Shown here: positions 49,163-58,205 of the stretch, piece after piece | Layout: each line of letters starts with the position of its first letter | How positions within the stretch are numbered: the first letter of the stretch is position 1 | Assembly (NCBI RefSeq): GCF_020283565.1 | Contig: NC_060064.1 | Location: 23,952,337 to 24,016,336, forward strand | Reading direction: 5' to 3' | Length of the DNA: 64,000 bases | DNA from: Trifolium pratense | Lineage: Eukaryota > Streptophyta > Magnoliopsida > Fabales > Fabaceae | The notes under the pieces: model-generated | Told to the model about the DNA's origin: nothing | The model's database searches: none | What the model saw: the letters and a program-made list of their open reading frames with translations, nothing else | Position numbers and translations under genes: made by a program

Positions 49163-49643
49163 TTACAATATTAATTTTTTACGACATTTACATTTAAAAG
49201 AAATACATTTTGGAAGCAAAGGAGGTACACATAAAAACCGAGGACAGTCATAATCATCCCTGCACTTTTGCTCCCGCATTTCTGTAGTATAAAAAAACAA
49301 CAAACTAAATATTACTAAAAAGGGTCATGCTAAACAGTGCTCTGGGGGCACTAGTTAAGCATACTAAAAAAAGAAACAAATGAAAAAGTTAATAATGAGA
49401 GAGAATAACTTTTTACATATTAAAGCATTGAATGCACAATTTACGAGATGAAATTTCCATATTTATATCCTTAACTAGTGCCCCGGGGGCACTGTTTAGC
49501 ATTTTCCTACTAAAAATAGTAAATGTATAAGATAAACATGAAAGTTCGAAATGATATGAATGGTTACCTGTAATGTTAGCTACAACAAGGAATAAAGGAA
49601 TAAATAGGATTAATAAATAAACAAACTTAATAATTTCACCCAT
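49163..49643 (-). CDS. NCR-B, NCR peptide precursor with MITE in its intron
   Basis: Exons 49643-49568 and 49281-49163 join in frame to 64 residues. The signal peptide is MGEIIKFVYLLILFIPLFLV + VANIT. The mature peptide has C-RDDYD-C-PRFL-C-VPPLLPK-C-ISFK-C-K-C and a basic tail RKKLIL. Predicted mature charge is about +5. The intron is 286 bp instead of about 91 because of a MITE (49322-49508). The coding region is intact, but the promoter is split 138 bp upstream of the ATG by a 2.3-kb LINE, so expression is doubtful. The paralogue at 56.4-56.6 kb is frameshifted. Confidence 0.87.
49322..49508. mobile_element. MITE in the NCR-B intron, 8-bp target duplication
   Basis: The ends GGGTCATGCTAAACAGTGCT and inverse ...GGCACTGTTTAGCATTTTCCT are flanked by ACTAAAAA at 49314-49321 and 49509-49516. 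The paralogous intron has the uninterrupted ATTACTAAAATTAGTAAATG, i.e. the empty site. Length 187 bp, hAT-like duplication length. Confidence 0.9.
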
Positions 49644-49781
49644 ATATATTTTGTTTGCCTAAACTTGCAACAAAATATATAGAACTGTATGATCCATAAA
49701 AATATAGAAATGTATTGATCACTCTATGTTGTAATATTAATAATATGTTTTACAACATATTATTATTAATAATATGTTTTG

Positions 49782-51998
49782 TTAGGTATAAATGCTACGT
49801 TCATTGCTCTGATCCCCAAAACGGATAGCCCTCAACGGTTGAACGATTTTCGGCCTATTTCGCTTGTGGGATGCCTTTATAAAATTTTGGCGAAGGTTTT
49901 AGCTAATAGGTTGCGGCAAGTGATTGGAAGTGTAATATCTGAGTCCCAGACTGCGTTTGTGAAGAATAGACAAATTCTTGATGGTATCCTAATTGCAAAC
50001 GAGATAGTTGATGAGGCGCGTAAGTATAAAAAGGACCTTATGTTATTCAAGGTGGATTTTGAGAAAGCTTATGATTCGGTGGATTGGGGGTACCTTGACG
50101 ACGTCATGGGGAGAATGTCGTTTCCAACGTTGTGGAGAAAGTGGATTAGGGAGTGTGTTTGTACGGCTACAGCTTCTGTGTTAGTTAATGGTAGTCCGAC
50201 CGATGAATTTTCTCTTCGTCGAGGTCTTCGACAGGGTGATCCGCTCTCTCCTTTCCTTTTTCTTTTGGCGGCAGAGGGTCTCAATGTGCTTATGGAAGCA
50301 ATGGTAGCGCGTAATTTGTTTACGGGATATAGTATTGGTGGACAGGAGTCGATTAGGGTGTCTCATCTTCAGTTCGCTGATGATACTCTCTTGTTGGGGG
50401 TTAGAAGTTGGGCAAATGTTAGGGCTCTTCGGGCTGTTTTAGTGCTGTTTGAGACTATGTCGGGGTTGAAAGTCAATTTTAATAAGAGCTTATTGGTTGG
50501 CGTTAATATTTCTGATTCTTGGTTAAGGGAAGCTGCGTCTGTCCTGTGTTGTAAAGTGGGAAAGATTCCTTTCCTTTACCTGGGTCTTCAGATTGGGGGG
50601 GATCCGCGGCGTTTGATGTTTTGGGAACCGGTGTTGTCTCGCATAAAGAATAGATTGTCTGGGTGGAAAAGTCGCTTCTTGTCGTTTGGTGGTCGTCTGG
50701 TTCTGTTAAAGTCTGTCTTGACATCTTTACCTGTCTATGCTCTTTCTTTCTTCAAAGTTCCCTCAGGTATCATTTCCTCTATTGAATCTCTTTTCATTAA
50801 ATTTTTTTGGGGGGGTTGTGAGGATTCTAGGAAAATTTCTTGGGTTAGTTGGAAAGACATTTGTTTACGTAAGGAGTCTGGAGGTTTGGGGGTTAGACAG
50901 TTGCGCGAGTTCAACCTTGCGTTGTTGGGAAAGTGGTGTTGGAGGATGTTGGTGGACAGAGAGGGCCTGTGGTTTAGAGTTTTGGCAGCTCGGTATGGGT
51001 TTGAGGAGGGTAGACTTTGTGAGGGTGGTCAGCGAGGTTCGGTGTGGTGGAGGGAGATAGCGCGTATTAGAGAGGGTGAGGGTGAGTTAGGTGGTAGGTG
51101 GTTTAGGGAGCATGTTGTGAAGAGGGTGGGGGATGGCTCAGATACTCTTTTCTGGACCGATCCTTGGCTGGATGAGATCTCGTTGAGGGAGCGGTTTGGT
51201 CGCCTTTTTGCGTTGGCTGAGACCAAATCGTGCTCAGTCGCGGAGATGTTTGCTTTAGGGTGGGGGACAGATGGAGAGGCGTGGGTGTGGCGGAGGAGGT
51301 TGAGGGCGTGGGAGGAGGAGTTGTTGAGGGAGTGTCAACTTTTCCTTCTTGACATTTCTTTGCAGGATCAGACTTCGGACAGGTGGCAGTGGAGCCCAGA
51401 TCCTGACACAGGTTATACTGTTGCGGGAGGTTATCAGATCTTGACTCATCAGGCTTCAGTTGCTTTACATGATGCGGAAAACCTTATATGGCACCCTCAG
51501 GTCCCGTTGAAGGTTTCCATTTTTGCGTGGCGTTTATTGCGGGATAGGCTGCCCACGAGAGCCAACCTAGTCAGTCGTGGTGTTTTGTCTTCTACCGCTG
51601 ATGCTTGTGTTTTTGGCTGTGGAGTGACTGAGTCGGCCCATCATTTATTTTTATCTTGTAGCACTGTTGGCTCTTTATGGGATTTGGTCCGTGCGTGGGT
51701 TGGCATTTCACCGATGGATTTTACTACTTTGCGCGATCATTTTGTCCAGTTCACAGTTTCCGCAGGTGCATCTCGAGCTCGACGGTCTTTTCTGCAGCTT
51801 CTTTGGCTAGTTTGTGTTTGGGTGATATGGACAGAGAGAAATCATCGTTTGTTCAAGGGCTCAACAGACACACCTCATCTCTTGTTGGATAAGATCAAGC
51901 TATTCTCCTTTAGGTGGTTGAAGTCGACGAGCATTACGTTAGCTTCGAACTACCATAGCTGGTGGTCTGATCCATTGTTGTGTTTGGGTCTTGTATGA
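49782..51998 (+). CDS. LINE ORF2 C-terminal part: reverse transcriptase and zf-RVT
   Basis: A single uninterrupted frame of about 738 codons opens at the 5' truncation point with GINATFIALIPKTDSPQRLN and DFRPISLVGCLYKILAKVLA. It contains the RT core (KVDFEKAYDSVDW; LRQGDPLSPFLFLLAAEGLN; catalytic FADDT; FLYLGLQIGG) and a zf-RVT region near the end (LIWHPQVPLKVSIFAWRLL, DACVFGCGVTESAHHLFLSC). It ends at 51996-51998 without an RNase H domain. No start codon of its own and no endonuclease. GC is higher than in the surroundings. Absence of stops suggests a young insertion. Confidence 0.93.
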   Translation, partial: LGINATFIALIPKTDSPQRLNDFRPISLVGCLYKILAKVLANRLRQVIGSVISESQTAFVKNRQILDGILIANEIVDEARKYKKDLMLFKVDFEKAYDSVDWGYLDDVMGRMSFPTLWRKWIRECVCTATASVLVNGSPTDEFSLRRGLRQGDPLSPFLFLLAAEGLNVLMEAMVARNLFTGYSIGGQESIRVSHLQFADDTLLLGVRSWANVRALRAVLVLFETMSGLKVNFNKSLLVGVNISDSWLREAASVLCCKVGKIPFLYLGLQIGGDPRRLMFWEPVLSRIKNRLSGWKSRFLSFGGRLVLLKSVLTSLPVYALSFFKVPSGIISSIESLFIKFFWGGCEDSRKISWVSWKDICLRKESGGLGVRQLREFNLALLGKWCWRMLVDREGLWFRVLAARYGFEEGRLCEGGQRGSVWWREIARIREGEGELGGRWFREHVVKRVGDGSDTLFWTDPWLDEISLRERFGRLFALAETKSCSVAEMFALGWGTDGEAWVWRRRLRAWEEELLRECQLFLLDISLQDQTSDRWQWSPDPDTGYTVAGGYQILTHQASVALHDAENLIWHPQVPLKVSIFAWRLLRDRLPTRANLVSRGVLSSTADACVFGCGVTESAHHLFLSCSTVGSLWDLVRAWVGISPMDFTTLRDHFVQFTVSAGASRARRSFLQLLWLVCVWVIWTERNHRLFKGSTDTPHLLLDKIKLFSFRWLKSTSITLASNYHSWWSDPLLCLGLV

Positions 51999-52116
51999 TT
52001 TTATTATGATTGCATCTCTTTGACTCTATTGTAAATTTTTTAGTCTACTTCGGTACGTCTTGTGCTGGGGAGGCTATTTGTGTTAATATATTCCATTTTG
52101 GCTTCTTCAAAAAAAA
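49782..52116 (+). mobile_element. 5'-truncated LINE inserted in the NCR-B promoter
   Basis: The element ends in a short A-run (52109-52116). It is flanked by AATAATATGTTTTG at 49768-49781 and 52115-52128, a typical LINE target duplication of 14-16 bp. The 5' end starts inside the reverse transcriptase, as expected from incomplete reverse transcription. The paralogous promoter near 56740 shows the unoccupied sequence AATAATATATGTTTTGTTTA. Confidence 0.93.
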
Positions 52117-52300
52117 TAATATGTTTTGTTTATTTGTTTCAACCTTTTGCACTTCTAAGATCTTTAAGAAAACTTCTTAGAATTAGAGTCATTTTTAAAT
52201 GTTTCATAGATAATCAATTTTTCATGTTTGCCTGTTTAGCTTGCTCAATCGATGAAGGCAACCTTTCATTAATTTCCATTTTTAATGTCTAGCCTTTTAT
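52117..52300 (-). promoter_or_regulatory. Distal half of the NCR-B promoter, displaced by the LINE
   Basis: TTTGTTTATTTGTTTCAACC, CTTTTGCACTTCTAAGATCTT and, further out, GCCTGTTTAGCTTGCTCAAT are the distal NCR promoter blocks (given in + sense). They are now about 2.5 kb from the NCR-B start instead of about 110 bp. Confidence 0.85.
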
Positions 52301-52724
52301 GATATATATGTATATTTTATTTGTGTAAATTATGACTTTAGGGAATCTAAATCATGTATTTTATTTGTGTAAATTTTTTTTAGATATTCAATTAATTACG
52401 CCACTGCACACCCTCCTCTCAATTAAGCATGGCCGTGTACAGAACTTTCAGGCCTAAGTTGAAAATTTTAAAAACAAATAATAAATATTTTAAAGTTTTG
52501 ATATTATATATATAAATTATTAATTTTTTAGCTTTTTCATGAAATTTTACCGCTATTTCCATTTTAAAAACCAATTTTTTGGTGGACTCAAAGCTAATGC
52601 AAATCCACTCCCCTATGTAATTTTTTAAATAAGTGATAAGGACTCTTAAATGAGCTATAGCTATATCTAAATATATTTAGATATATTTTAACCGTATAGG
52701 AGAATTATCAACATTAAGCTCATG

Positions 52725-52870
52725 AACAATTTTACAAGTGAGTTGGACAACACACTTTAACTCAAAACTTTAAGGTGTTAGGTTTATGGGTCCTCCCACT
52801 TATAAATTGTTCAGCCTCCACTTTTCTAAGCAATATGTGACTTAACTCACTCACACTTGCCACAACATAG
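52725..52870. repeat. Dispersed repeat, second copy of 24695-24850
   Basis: Same ordered motifs: CAAGTGAGTTGGACAACAC, TTAGGTTTATGGGTCCTCCC, CAGCCTCCACTTTTCTAAGC, GACTTAACTCACTCACACTT. Confidence 0.6.
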
Positions 52871-52907
52871 TCGACCTTTAATTTTTATTTTCTATGGTAA
52901 TATACTA

Positions 52908-53161
52908 CTCCCTCCGTCCCAAATTAAGTGAGCCAATTTGACTACGAGCACTATTTACATATTTAACTTTGACCTTATTTTTCTACTAATAAATAAAAAC
53001 AAATATTAGCATATAAGATGTTAATTCATCTCGGAGAGTATTTTCAAAATATCAAATTTTTATAATTTTTATTATTATACAATTAAAAATATTAATGGTC
53101 AAAATTATGCATTGGCATGCGTACAACAATCAACTGGTTCACTTTTTTTGGAACGGAGGAA
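52908..53161. mobile_element. Stowaway/Mariner-type MITE
   Basis: CTCCCTCCGTCCCAAATTAA at the left and CTTTTTTTGGAACGGAGGA at the right, with AGTGAGCCAATTTGACTA facing CAACTGGTTCACT inside. It is followed at once by another CCCTCCGCTCCTTTCCAACT end that lacks a partner. Confidence 0.75.
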
Positions 53162-53432
53162 ATATTCCCTCCGCTCCTTTCCAACTACTCAAACTATTCA
53201 ATGTAAAACTTCTTAAATGAGTAGTCACTTTAACACAAGACAATCAACCATTAAAGTGAGTACTCACTTTAACACAACAGAAATTTGTCAAAAAAAAAAA
53301 AGCTTGTAATAGAAATTTGTCAAAAACAAACATATATGTACTTTTACAACATCAAGTGATCAATACATTTCTTTCTATTACAAGCTGGTTTTTTTTTTGA
53401 CAAATTTCTATTACAAGCTTAGAAGAAAAAAA

Positions 53433-54303
53433 ATGGCTGAAATTATTAAATTTATTCATTTAATGATACTCTTTGTTTTTTTTATTTCTTGTTGTAACTG
53501 ACCACTACAAGAATTTTGGGAATTTCCTAGAAAAGTTTTCGAGAAAAATTGATTCATCCCAAAATCCAAGTGTTTCCGAGGAAATATTCGTAGGAAACCA
53601 GTTGTCAGCGAAACGCGTTTTCCCAGAATTCATTTTCGAAGAAAATTTAGTCGAAAAACAGTTTTGACCGAGTCAGAGCACTTTCCTAAAAAGTTTTCAT
53701 CGGTAAACGCCCCATGTGATAAGCACGCGCCAGGAATTCTCTCCGGTGTAGTTTCAAGGCATGTGACTATTCTGCACACACTGTGTGGAGAATTAATTTT
53801 ACAGTTGAGCACTCATTAATTATATGGATGAGGAGAATTAATTTACTAATAAGTTGTATACAAACACACAAAAAACGTGTTTCAGCACCTCACACAAAAG
53901 ATTTTCCTCTACAATTTCATTAATCATTACCTCATATCACAGAGAAATTTTACACTACAAATTTAGCATGTTTCCTAGGACTTATTTCGTCGGTAACTAG
54001 CATAATTCTTGTAGTGGACATTGCTCGTAAGAAATTTTCATATCCTTATGAACTTTCTTTGTTTATCTCATACAAAATAATTCACCACTTTAATAATATT
54101 TTTGTTTCTTATTTATTTATTTATTTATTTTACAATATTCTTTTTTATATATTGTAGAAAGTGCAGGGATAAGGTGCAACGTTGATAAAGACTGTTCCCG
54201 GTTTTTGTGTGCACATCCTTTGGTTGCAAAATGCACTTCTTATCAATGTAAATGTCGTTTGTTATATTCTTCTTTGATCTTAAAGGAAGAAGTTAAAATT
54301 TGA
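53433..54303 (+). pseudogene. NCR-C pseudogene (CACTA insertion plus frameshift)
   Basis: Exon 1 starts MAEIIKFIHLMILF. It carries one extra base in an 8-T run at about 53475 (exon length 77 instead of 76 nt), so the frame hits a stop. It is also split at 53502/54020 by a 514-bp CACTA element. A donor (TTGCTC|GTAAG) follows at 54027. Exon 2 (54158-54303, acceptor ATTGTAG) keeps all six cysteines: C-NVDKD-C-SRFL-C-AHPLVAK-C-TSYQ-C-K-C, with a longer tail ending EEVKI. The cysteine framework has survived without a usable signal peptide, so the breakage is recent relative to divergence. The promoter keeps only the proximal block (ACTTTTACAACATCAAGTG). Confidence 0.88.
53503..54016. mobile_element. 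Non-autonomous CACTA element in NCR-C exon 1
   Basis: Termini CACTACAAGAATT and AATTCTTGTAGTG; 3-bp target duplication GAC at 53500-53502 and 54017-54019. These are the diagnostic features of the CACTA (En/Spm) superfamily. Length 514 bp, no transposase. Subterminal ACCGA/TTTCGTCGG-type motifs are present. Confidence 0.93.
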
Positions 54304-54401
54304 TCTAAAATAGTTATAAAATTACAATTATTAGAACTATTGTTACTAATAATATTACTTATTTTCTTTCATACCCATAGTTGATTTACAGTTTTGTTGT
54401 G

Positions 54402-54566
54402 ATTAACAATTCGGTTCAGTTAACCAGTTAACTGAACAATAAGTACGGTTCAAAATTCAGTTTGGCTAAAAATCATAACAGTTTGGTTCAATTTTTTTGA
54501 ACCACTATTATGATTCAGTTCGGTTCGGTTGGTTCTTTGACCGAACTGAACCATGAAGAGTCCTAA
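54402..54566. repeat. Palindromic CGGTT/AACCG repeat block
   Basis: AATTCGGTTCAGTTAACCAG, CAGTTCGGTTCGGTTGGTTC and GACCGAACTGAACC resemble the subterminal repeats of the hAT-like element at 8089-8779 but lack its ends. Confidence 0.5.
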
Positions 54567-55524
54567 TTATAATATATTAATATGCAATTGTTAGTATCTT
54601 CTATTTTCTTAGTTATATTACCCTTAAATTTAAAATATTTAACAATAATACCTAAAATGATTCTGGCCTCCTATTTAATTTTCAAACCCATTTTATATAT
54701 TCTATTAACATTTTGTTGTATATGTGATTGACTATTTTGTCTTTTTCTGCTAATTTTTTGTTATTTTCCTTTTATTAAATTTTTTTTTTGTCACTATTAA
54801 ATTAGCGGATTTTTTGTTTTTGTCTTATAAAAAATCACATGATTTTATCCCTAAAAAAATTTCTGTTTTATATTTAGTTCTTAATAGACTAAAAATAGAA
54901 AGAGAGGAAGAAACGGGAAAGGAGAGGAATATGAAGATAAATTACAAAATGTGAATGGTTAAAAATATGAAGATAGCTCTAAAAAAATATGAAGACAAAT
55001 TTTTTTTAAAAGAACTAAATTGACACATCTAAATTGGCACCAGAGATAAATATGAAGATAAATTAAGAGAATCAAGTTTTAGTACACTATACCAGATTAT
55101 TTTTGGGTTACAACTTGAAGCTTCTAGTGTCATATGTTTGATTCGTGCTATCACATGAGTTTTGAAACATTAGAGATTTTAATATTATATTTATAATGAA
55201 AACATAAAAATTGTTAATTGCAACATAAAAATAATTATATAAAAAACGTTTAGAATTTTTATACATTTAAGCAAATAAAAATATGTTAAGTATTCAACAT
55301 TTTAAAATAGTTAGTATATATGTGTCAAAAAAAAAATAGTTAGTATATAATATTTAAAGTTGCATTTGCGCCCACACTATTTAACAAAGATTGAAAATAA
55401 GATATTTATTATTATTGATCGAGTACTATGGGTATGTAAGAAAATAAATTCTATTATTTTTAATGGCCTTTTATAATTATTCTAGATAAGGTCTTTTATA
55501 ATTATTCTAGATAAAATTTTAACT

Positions 55525-55655
55525 TCATACTTTGATAGGACGACATTCACATTTGAAATCACAACATTTTGAATACAAGGGAAGTTTACACAAATAGTTA
55601 ATACAATCATAATCGTCAAAACACTTTCTCCCGTACGTTGTTGCCCCCCACACTC
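55525..55655 (-). pseudogene. NCR-D, orphan second exon
   Basis: An intact NCR exon 2 with its acceptor (ATGACAG|GAGTG) encodes a mature part with C-FDDYD-C-INYL-C-KLPLYSK-CC-DFK-C-E-C and a stop at 55525-55527. Seven cysteines (an extra one beside the fourth). The matching first exon is gone because the duplicated unit ends 195 bp upstream at the junction with copy B. Not translatable as an NCR unless an unusual upstream exon is used. Confidence 0.85.
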
Positions 55656-55700
55656 CTGTCATATAGGAAAAAAACAAATATTATTAAAAGTAGTGAATTA

Positions 55701-55822
55701 TTTTCTCCGTTCTAAAATATAAGAAAAATCTGGTCAAACAAATTGTATTTAGTCTAAATTTTTAGCCAATTAAGTCAATTTTCTTTGACCAATTTTTTCT
55801 TATATTTTAGGACGGACGTAGT
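55701..55822. mobile_element. Small MITE in the NCR-D intron remnant (copy at 57611-57734)
   Basis: TCCGTTCTAAAATATAAGAA and the inverse TTCTTATATTTTAGGACGGA, with GTCAAACAAATT facing AATTTTCTTTGACC. It is present in both copies of unit C, so it was there before the duplication. Confidence 0.8.
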
Positions 55823-55854
55823 ATTTTGCACAAGATAAAACATAAATGTACATC

Positions 55855-56795
55855 TATTTAGTTGATGTACTCTACAGTGGAAAAGAATTTACTCAAAAAA
55901 ATAATATGGAAGTAGTTGAAATAATATTATATTTTATTTATACACCAGAAGCTTTGCTTTGAAACATCGAAATAGGTGTACATGAATGAATTTATGAATG
56001 GTAAAATGGGTCAATATTGTGCCCTTGTCACCAACATGTAAAAAATTAATCGATATTTTTATTACGACCATAAAACCGTGCAATTACGCCTTATTAGATT
56101 CAACGGATAATGAAGACATTGAGGATGTAGAGGAGTTGATAATGAAGACTCTGACTATGTTCCTTCAAATAGCATTAATCTTCTTAGCTATTAGATTACT
56201 TAACAAAAAATAATTGAGACAATTAATTTGACTTCAACCACGCTTTAGAGAATCGATTTATTTATAGTGCAAGAGAAAAACTCTATTATAAATAACAGTA
56301 ATTTTAATGACCATTTTATAATTATCTCAGATGAAATTTTAACTTCTTATTTTAAGATAACAATATTAATTTTTTATGATATTTACATTTAAAAGAAATA
56401 CATTTTTGGAAGCAAAGGAGGTACACATAAAAATCGAGGACAATCATAATCATCCCTGCACTTTTGCCTCCGCATTTCTGTAGTATAAAAAAACAACAAA
56501 TTAAATATTACTAAAATTAGTAAATGTATAAGATAAACATGAAAGTTCGAAATGATATGAATGGTTACCTGTAATGTTAGCTACAACAAGGAATAAAGGA
56601 ATAAATAGGATTAATAAATAAACAAACTTAATAATTTCACCCATATATATTTTGTTTGCCTAAACTTGCAACAAAATATAGAACTGTATGATCCATAAAA
56701 ATATAGAAATGTATTGATCACTCTATGTTGTAATATTAATAATATATGTTTTGTTTATTTGTTTCAACCTTTTGCACTTCTAAGATCTTTAAAAA
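55855..56795. repeat. Segmental duplication, copy B
   Basis: Partner of 48636-49781. Lacks the MITE and LINE found in copy A and is cut at its right end by a retrotransposon LTR. Confidence 0.88.
56389..56644 (-). pseudogene. NCR-E, frameshifted paralogue of NCR-B
   Basis: Exons 56644-56569 and 56477-56389. The signal peptide matches that of NCR-B residue for residue, and the first three cysteines are conserved (C-RDDYD-C-PRFL-C). One extra A (a five-base run at about 56402-56408 against four in NCR-B) shifts the frame after PLLPK. It ends MYFF-stop, losing the last three cysteines. The decayed tail also has GT to AT/CG to CA changes where NCR-B encodes the last cysteine. The promoter is intact only to the GATCTTT block, where an LTR interrupts it. 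Confidence 0.87.
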
Positions 56796-56796
56796 C

Positions 56797-57246
56797 TGTT
56801 CTGGGCTGAGCTTAGAAGCTCGGTACACAAGCCAACGAGCTTGTGTAGTCGAGCTGACCCTTACCCACCGGGCACACCATAAATGCTCGGGATACCAACG
56901 GCTACTTCTCCATGGCTTCTGTAACGTCTAGACACCGGAATGATGAGCATTAACTGCACATCATGGCTCCTTAGCCGTTTTCCGGCAGCCACTTGATGGC
57001 CATTAATGCCATCAAGGGCCTTGGCCCAACGCTGGGGGCTATATATATGTGTCTCCACTTCATTTGCAAGGTACGCATTTTTAGCCAAGAAAACCTTCTC
57101 AAACACAAACTGACTTGAGCGTCGGAGTGCCTGCAGGTACACAACCCCCCTCCGCTTTAACAGCGGTCTCAACGCTCTCAACCACCGCAAACGCCGGCGA
57201 AGTCACACTCTTCTGGTCTACACGATCAGTGGCGCCGTCTGTGGAA
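56797..57246 (+). mobile_element. Gypsy-type LTR with primer-binding site (fragment)
   Basis: The LTR runs from TGTTCTGGGCTGAGC (56797) to CACGATCA (57228); the primer-binding region TGGCGCCGTCTGTGGAA begins at 57230. That PBS is characteristic of plant Ty3/Gypsy elements such as the Ogre/Tat group. A TATA box (GCTATATATATGTG) lies at about 57040. The block is GC-rich compared with its flanks. The interior of the element is missing: sequence switches to duplicated unit C' at about 57250. Confidence 0.8.
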
Positions 57247-57252
57247 TCATAG

Positions 57253-57755
57253 TTTAAAGTTGCATTTGCTCCCACACTATTTAACAAAGATTGAAAATAA
57301 GATATTTATTATTATTGATCGAGTACTATGGGCATGTAAGAAAATAAATTCTATTATTTTTAATGGCCTTTTATAATTATTCTAGACTAGATAAGGTCTT
57401 TTATAATTATTCTAGATAAAATTTTAACTTCATACTTTGATAGGACGATATTCACATTTGAAATCACAACATTTTGAATACAAGGAAGGTTTACACAAAT
57501 AGTTAATACAATCATAATCATCAAAACACTTTCTCCCGTACTTTGTTGCCCCCACACTCCTGTCATATTGGGAAAAAAAAAACAAATATTATTAAAAGTA
57601 GTGAATTATTTCCTCCGTTCTAAAATATAAGAAAAATCTGGTCAAACAAATTTGATGTATTTAGTCTAAATTTTTAGTCAATTAAGTCAATTTTCTTTGA
57701 CCAATTTTTCCTTATATTTTAGGACGGACGTAGTATTTTGCATAAGATAAAACAT
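57253..57755. repeat. Duplicated unit C' (partner 55353-55849)
   Basis: Homologous to unit C, but here the sequence continues into an NCR first exon and promoter. Confidence 0.88.
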
Positions 57756-57862
57756 AAATATTACAAGGAGTACAATAATTGTTTACCTGTAATGTCTGCT
57801 ACAATAAGAAATAAGAAAATAAATTGGATCAATAAACGAACAAACTTAATAATTTTAACCAT
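57430..57862 (-). pseudogene. NCR-F pseudogene
   Basis: Exon 1 (57862-57787) is intact: MVKIIKFVRLLIQFIFLFLI + VADIT. Exon 2 (57559-57430) has lost one G of a six-G run (near 57550), so the cysteine frame is not entered. In addition the codon of the last cysteine is TAT (Tyr) where NCR-D has TGT. The intron holds the same small MITE as NCR-D. Together NCR-D and NCR-F retain complementary parts of one ancestral gene. Confidence 0.85.
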
Positions 57863-58205
57863 ATTTATTCGCCTATATGTCCAACAAATAAAAATGTATT
57901 GATGAATTTATGTTGTAAAAGTACTATGTTTTGTTTATTTTGTTTCAATCTTTTGCACTTCTAGATCTTCAAGAAAACTTCTTAAAAATGTCTCATATTT
58001 GCCTATTTAGCTAGCTCAATCGACAAGAGCAACCTATTTTCTTTTTATTTAATATATTAATATCTACCCTTTTATTATATATGGGGGCAGAAAATAAAAA
58101 CAACAAAATGTTATTTTAAAAGGAAACAAAAAGCACAAGAAAATAGTTCAATTTTATTTTTTGAAAAAAATAATTTTCTATAAAAACATAAATAGGCTTT
58201 CACGT
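57863..58205 (-). promoter_or_regulatory. NCR-type promoter of NCR-F
   Basis: Full-length, undisturbed version: GAAGATCTAGAAGTGCAAAA, GAAACAAAATAAACAAAACA and ACTTTTACAACATAAATTC (minus strand). Distal blocks (TTGCCTATTTAGCTAGCTCAATCG, split at TTTAG in other copies) run to TAAATAGGCTTTCACGTCA at 58205, matching upstream of NCR-A. Confidence 0.8.

Larger units (their letters stand above)
48636..49781. repeat. Segmental duplication, copy A (partner 55855-56795)
   Basis: From TAGTTGATGTACTCTAC onward the two regions match closely, through CACCAGAAGCTTT, CGACCATAAAACCGTGCAAT and the NCR-B coding region to its promoter. Copy A differs by a 29-bp stretch near 49053-49080, a MITE in the NCR intron and a LINE in the promoter; copy B lacks all three. 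The duplicated 72-codon frame at 48773-48991 (copy at 55998-56213) is not conserved in frame between copies and is not called as a gene. Confidence 0.88.
55353..55849. repeat. Duplicated unit C (partner 57253-57755)
   Basis: TTTAAAGTTGCATTTG, CACACTATTTAACAAAGATT and the following 480 bp, including an NCR exon 2 and a small MITE, are repeated at 57.25 kb. The copy stops abruptly at 55849, where segmental-duplication copy B begins. Confidence 0.88.

Noticed and set aside
50069..51449. Several minus-strand frames of 60-73 codons across the LINE
   Set aside because: They are antisense shadows of the intact reverse-transcriptase frame.
53473..53667. 64-codon plus-strand frame
   Set aside because: It is the shifted tail of NCR-C exon 1 reading into the CACTA element, not an independent gene.
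56861..57287. Two minus-strand frames of 109 and 62 codons
   Set aside because: They lie within the GC-rich Gypsy LTR and primer-binding region and resemble no protein family.
47905..58205. Inverted repeat deliberately flanking the NCR cluster
   Set aside because: The inverted match between the two outer edges is explained by NCR-A and NCR-F each carrying the same long promoter in its own orientation, pointing inward.
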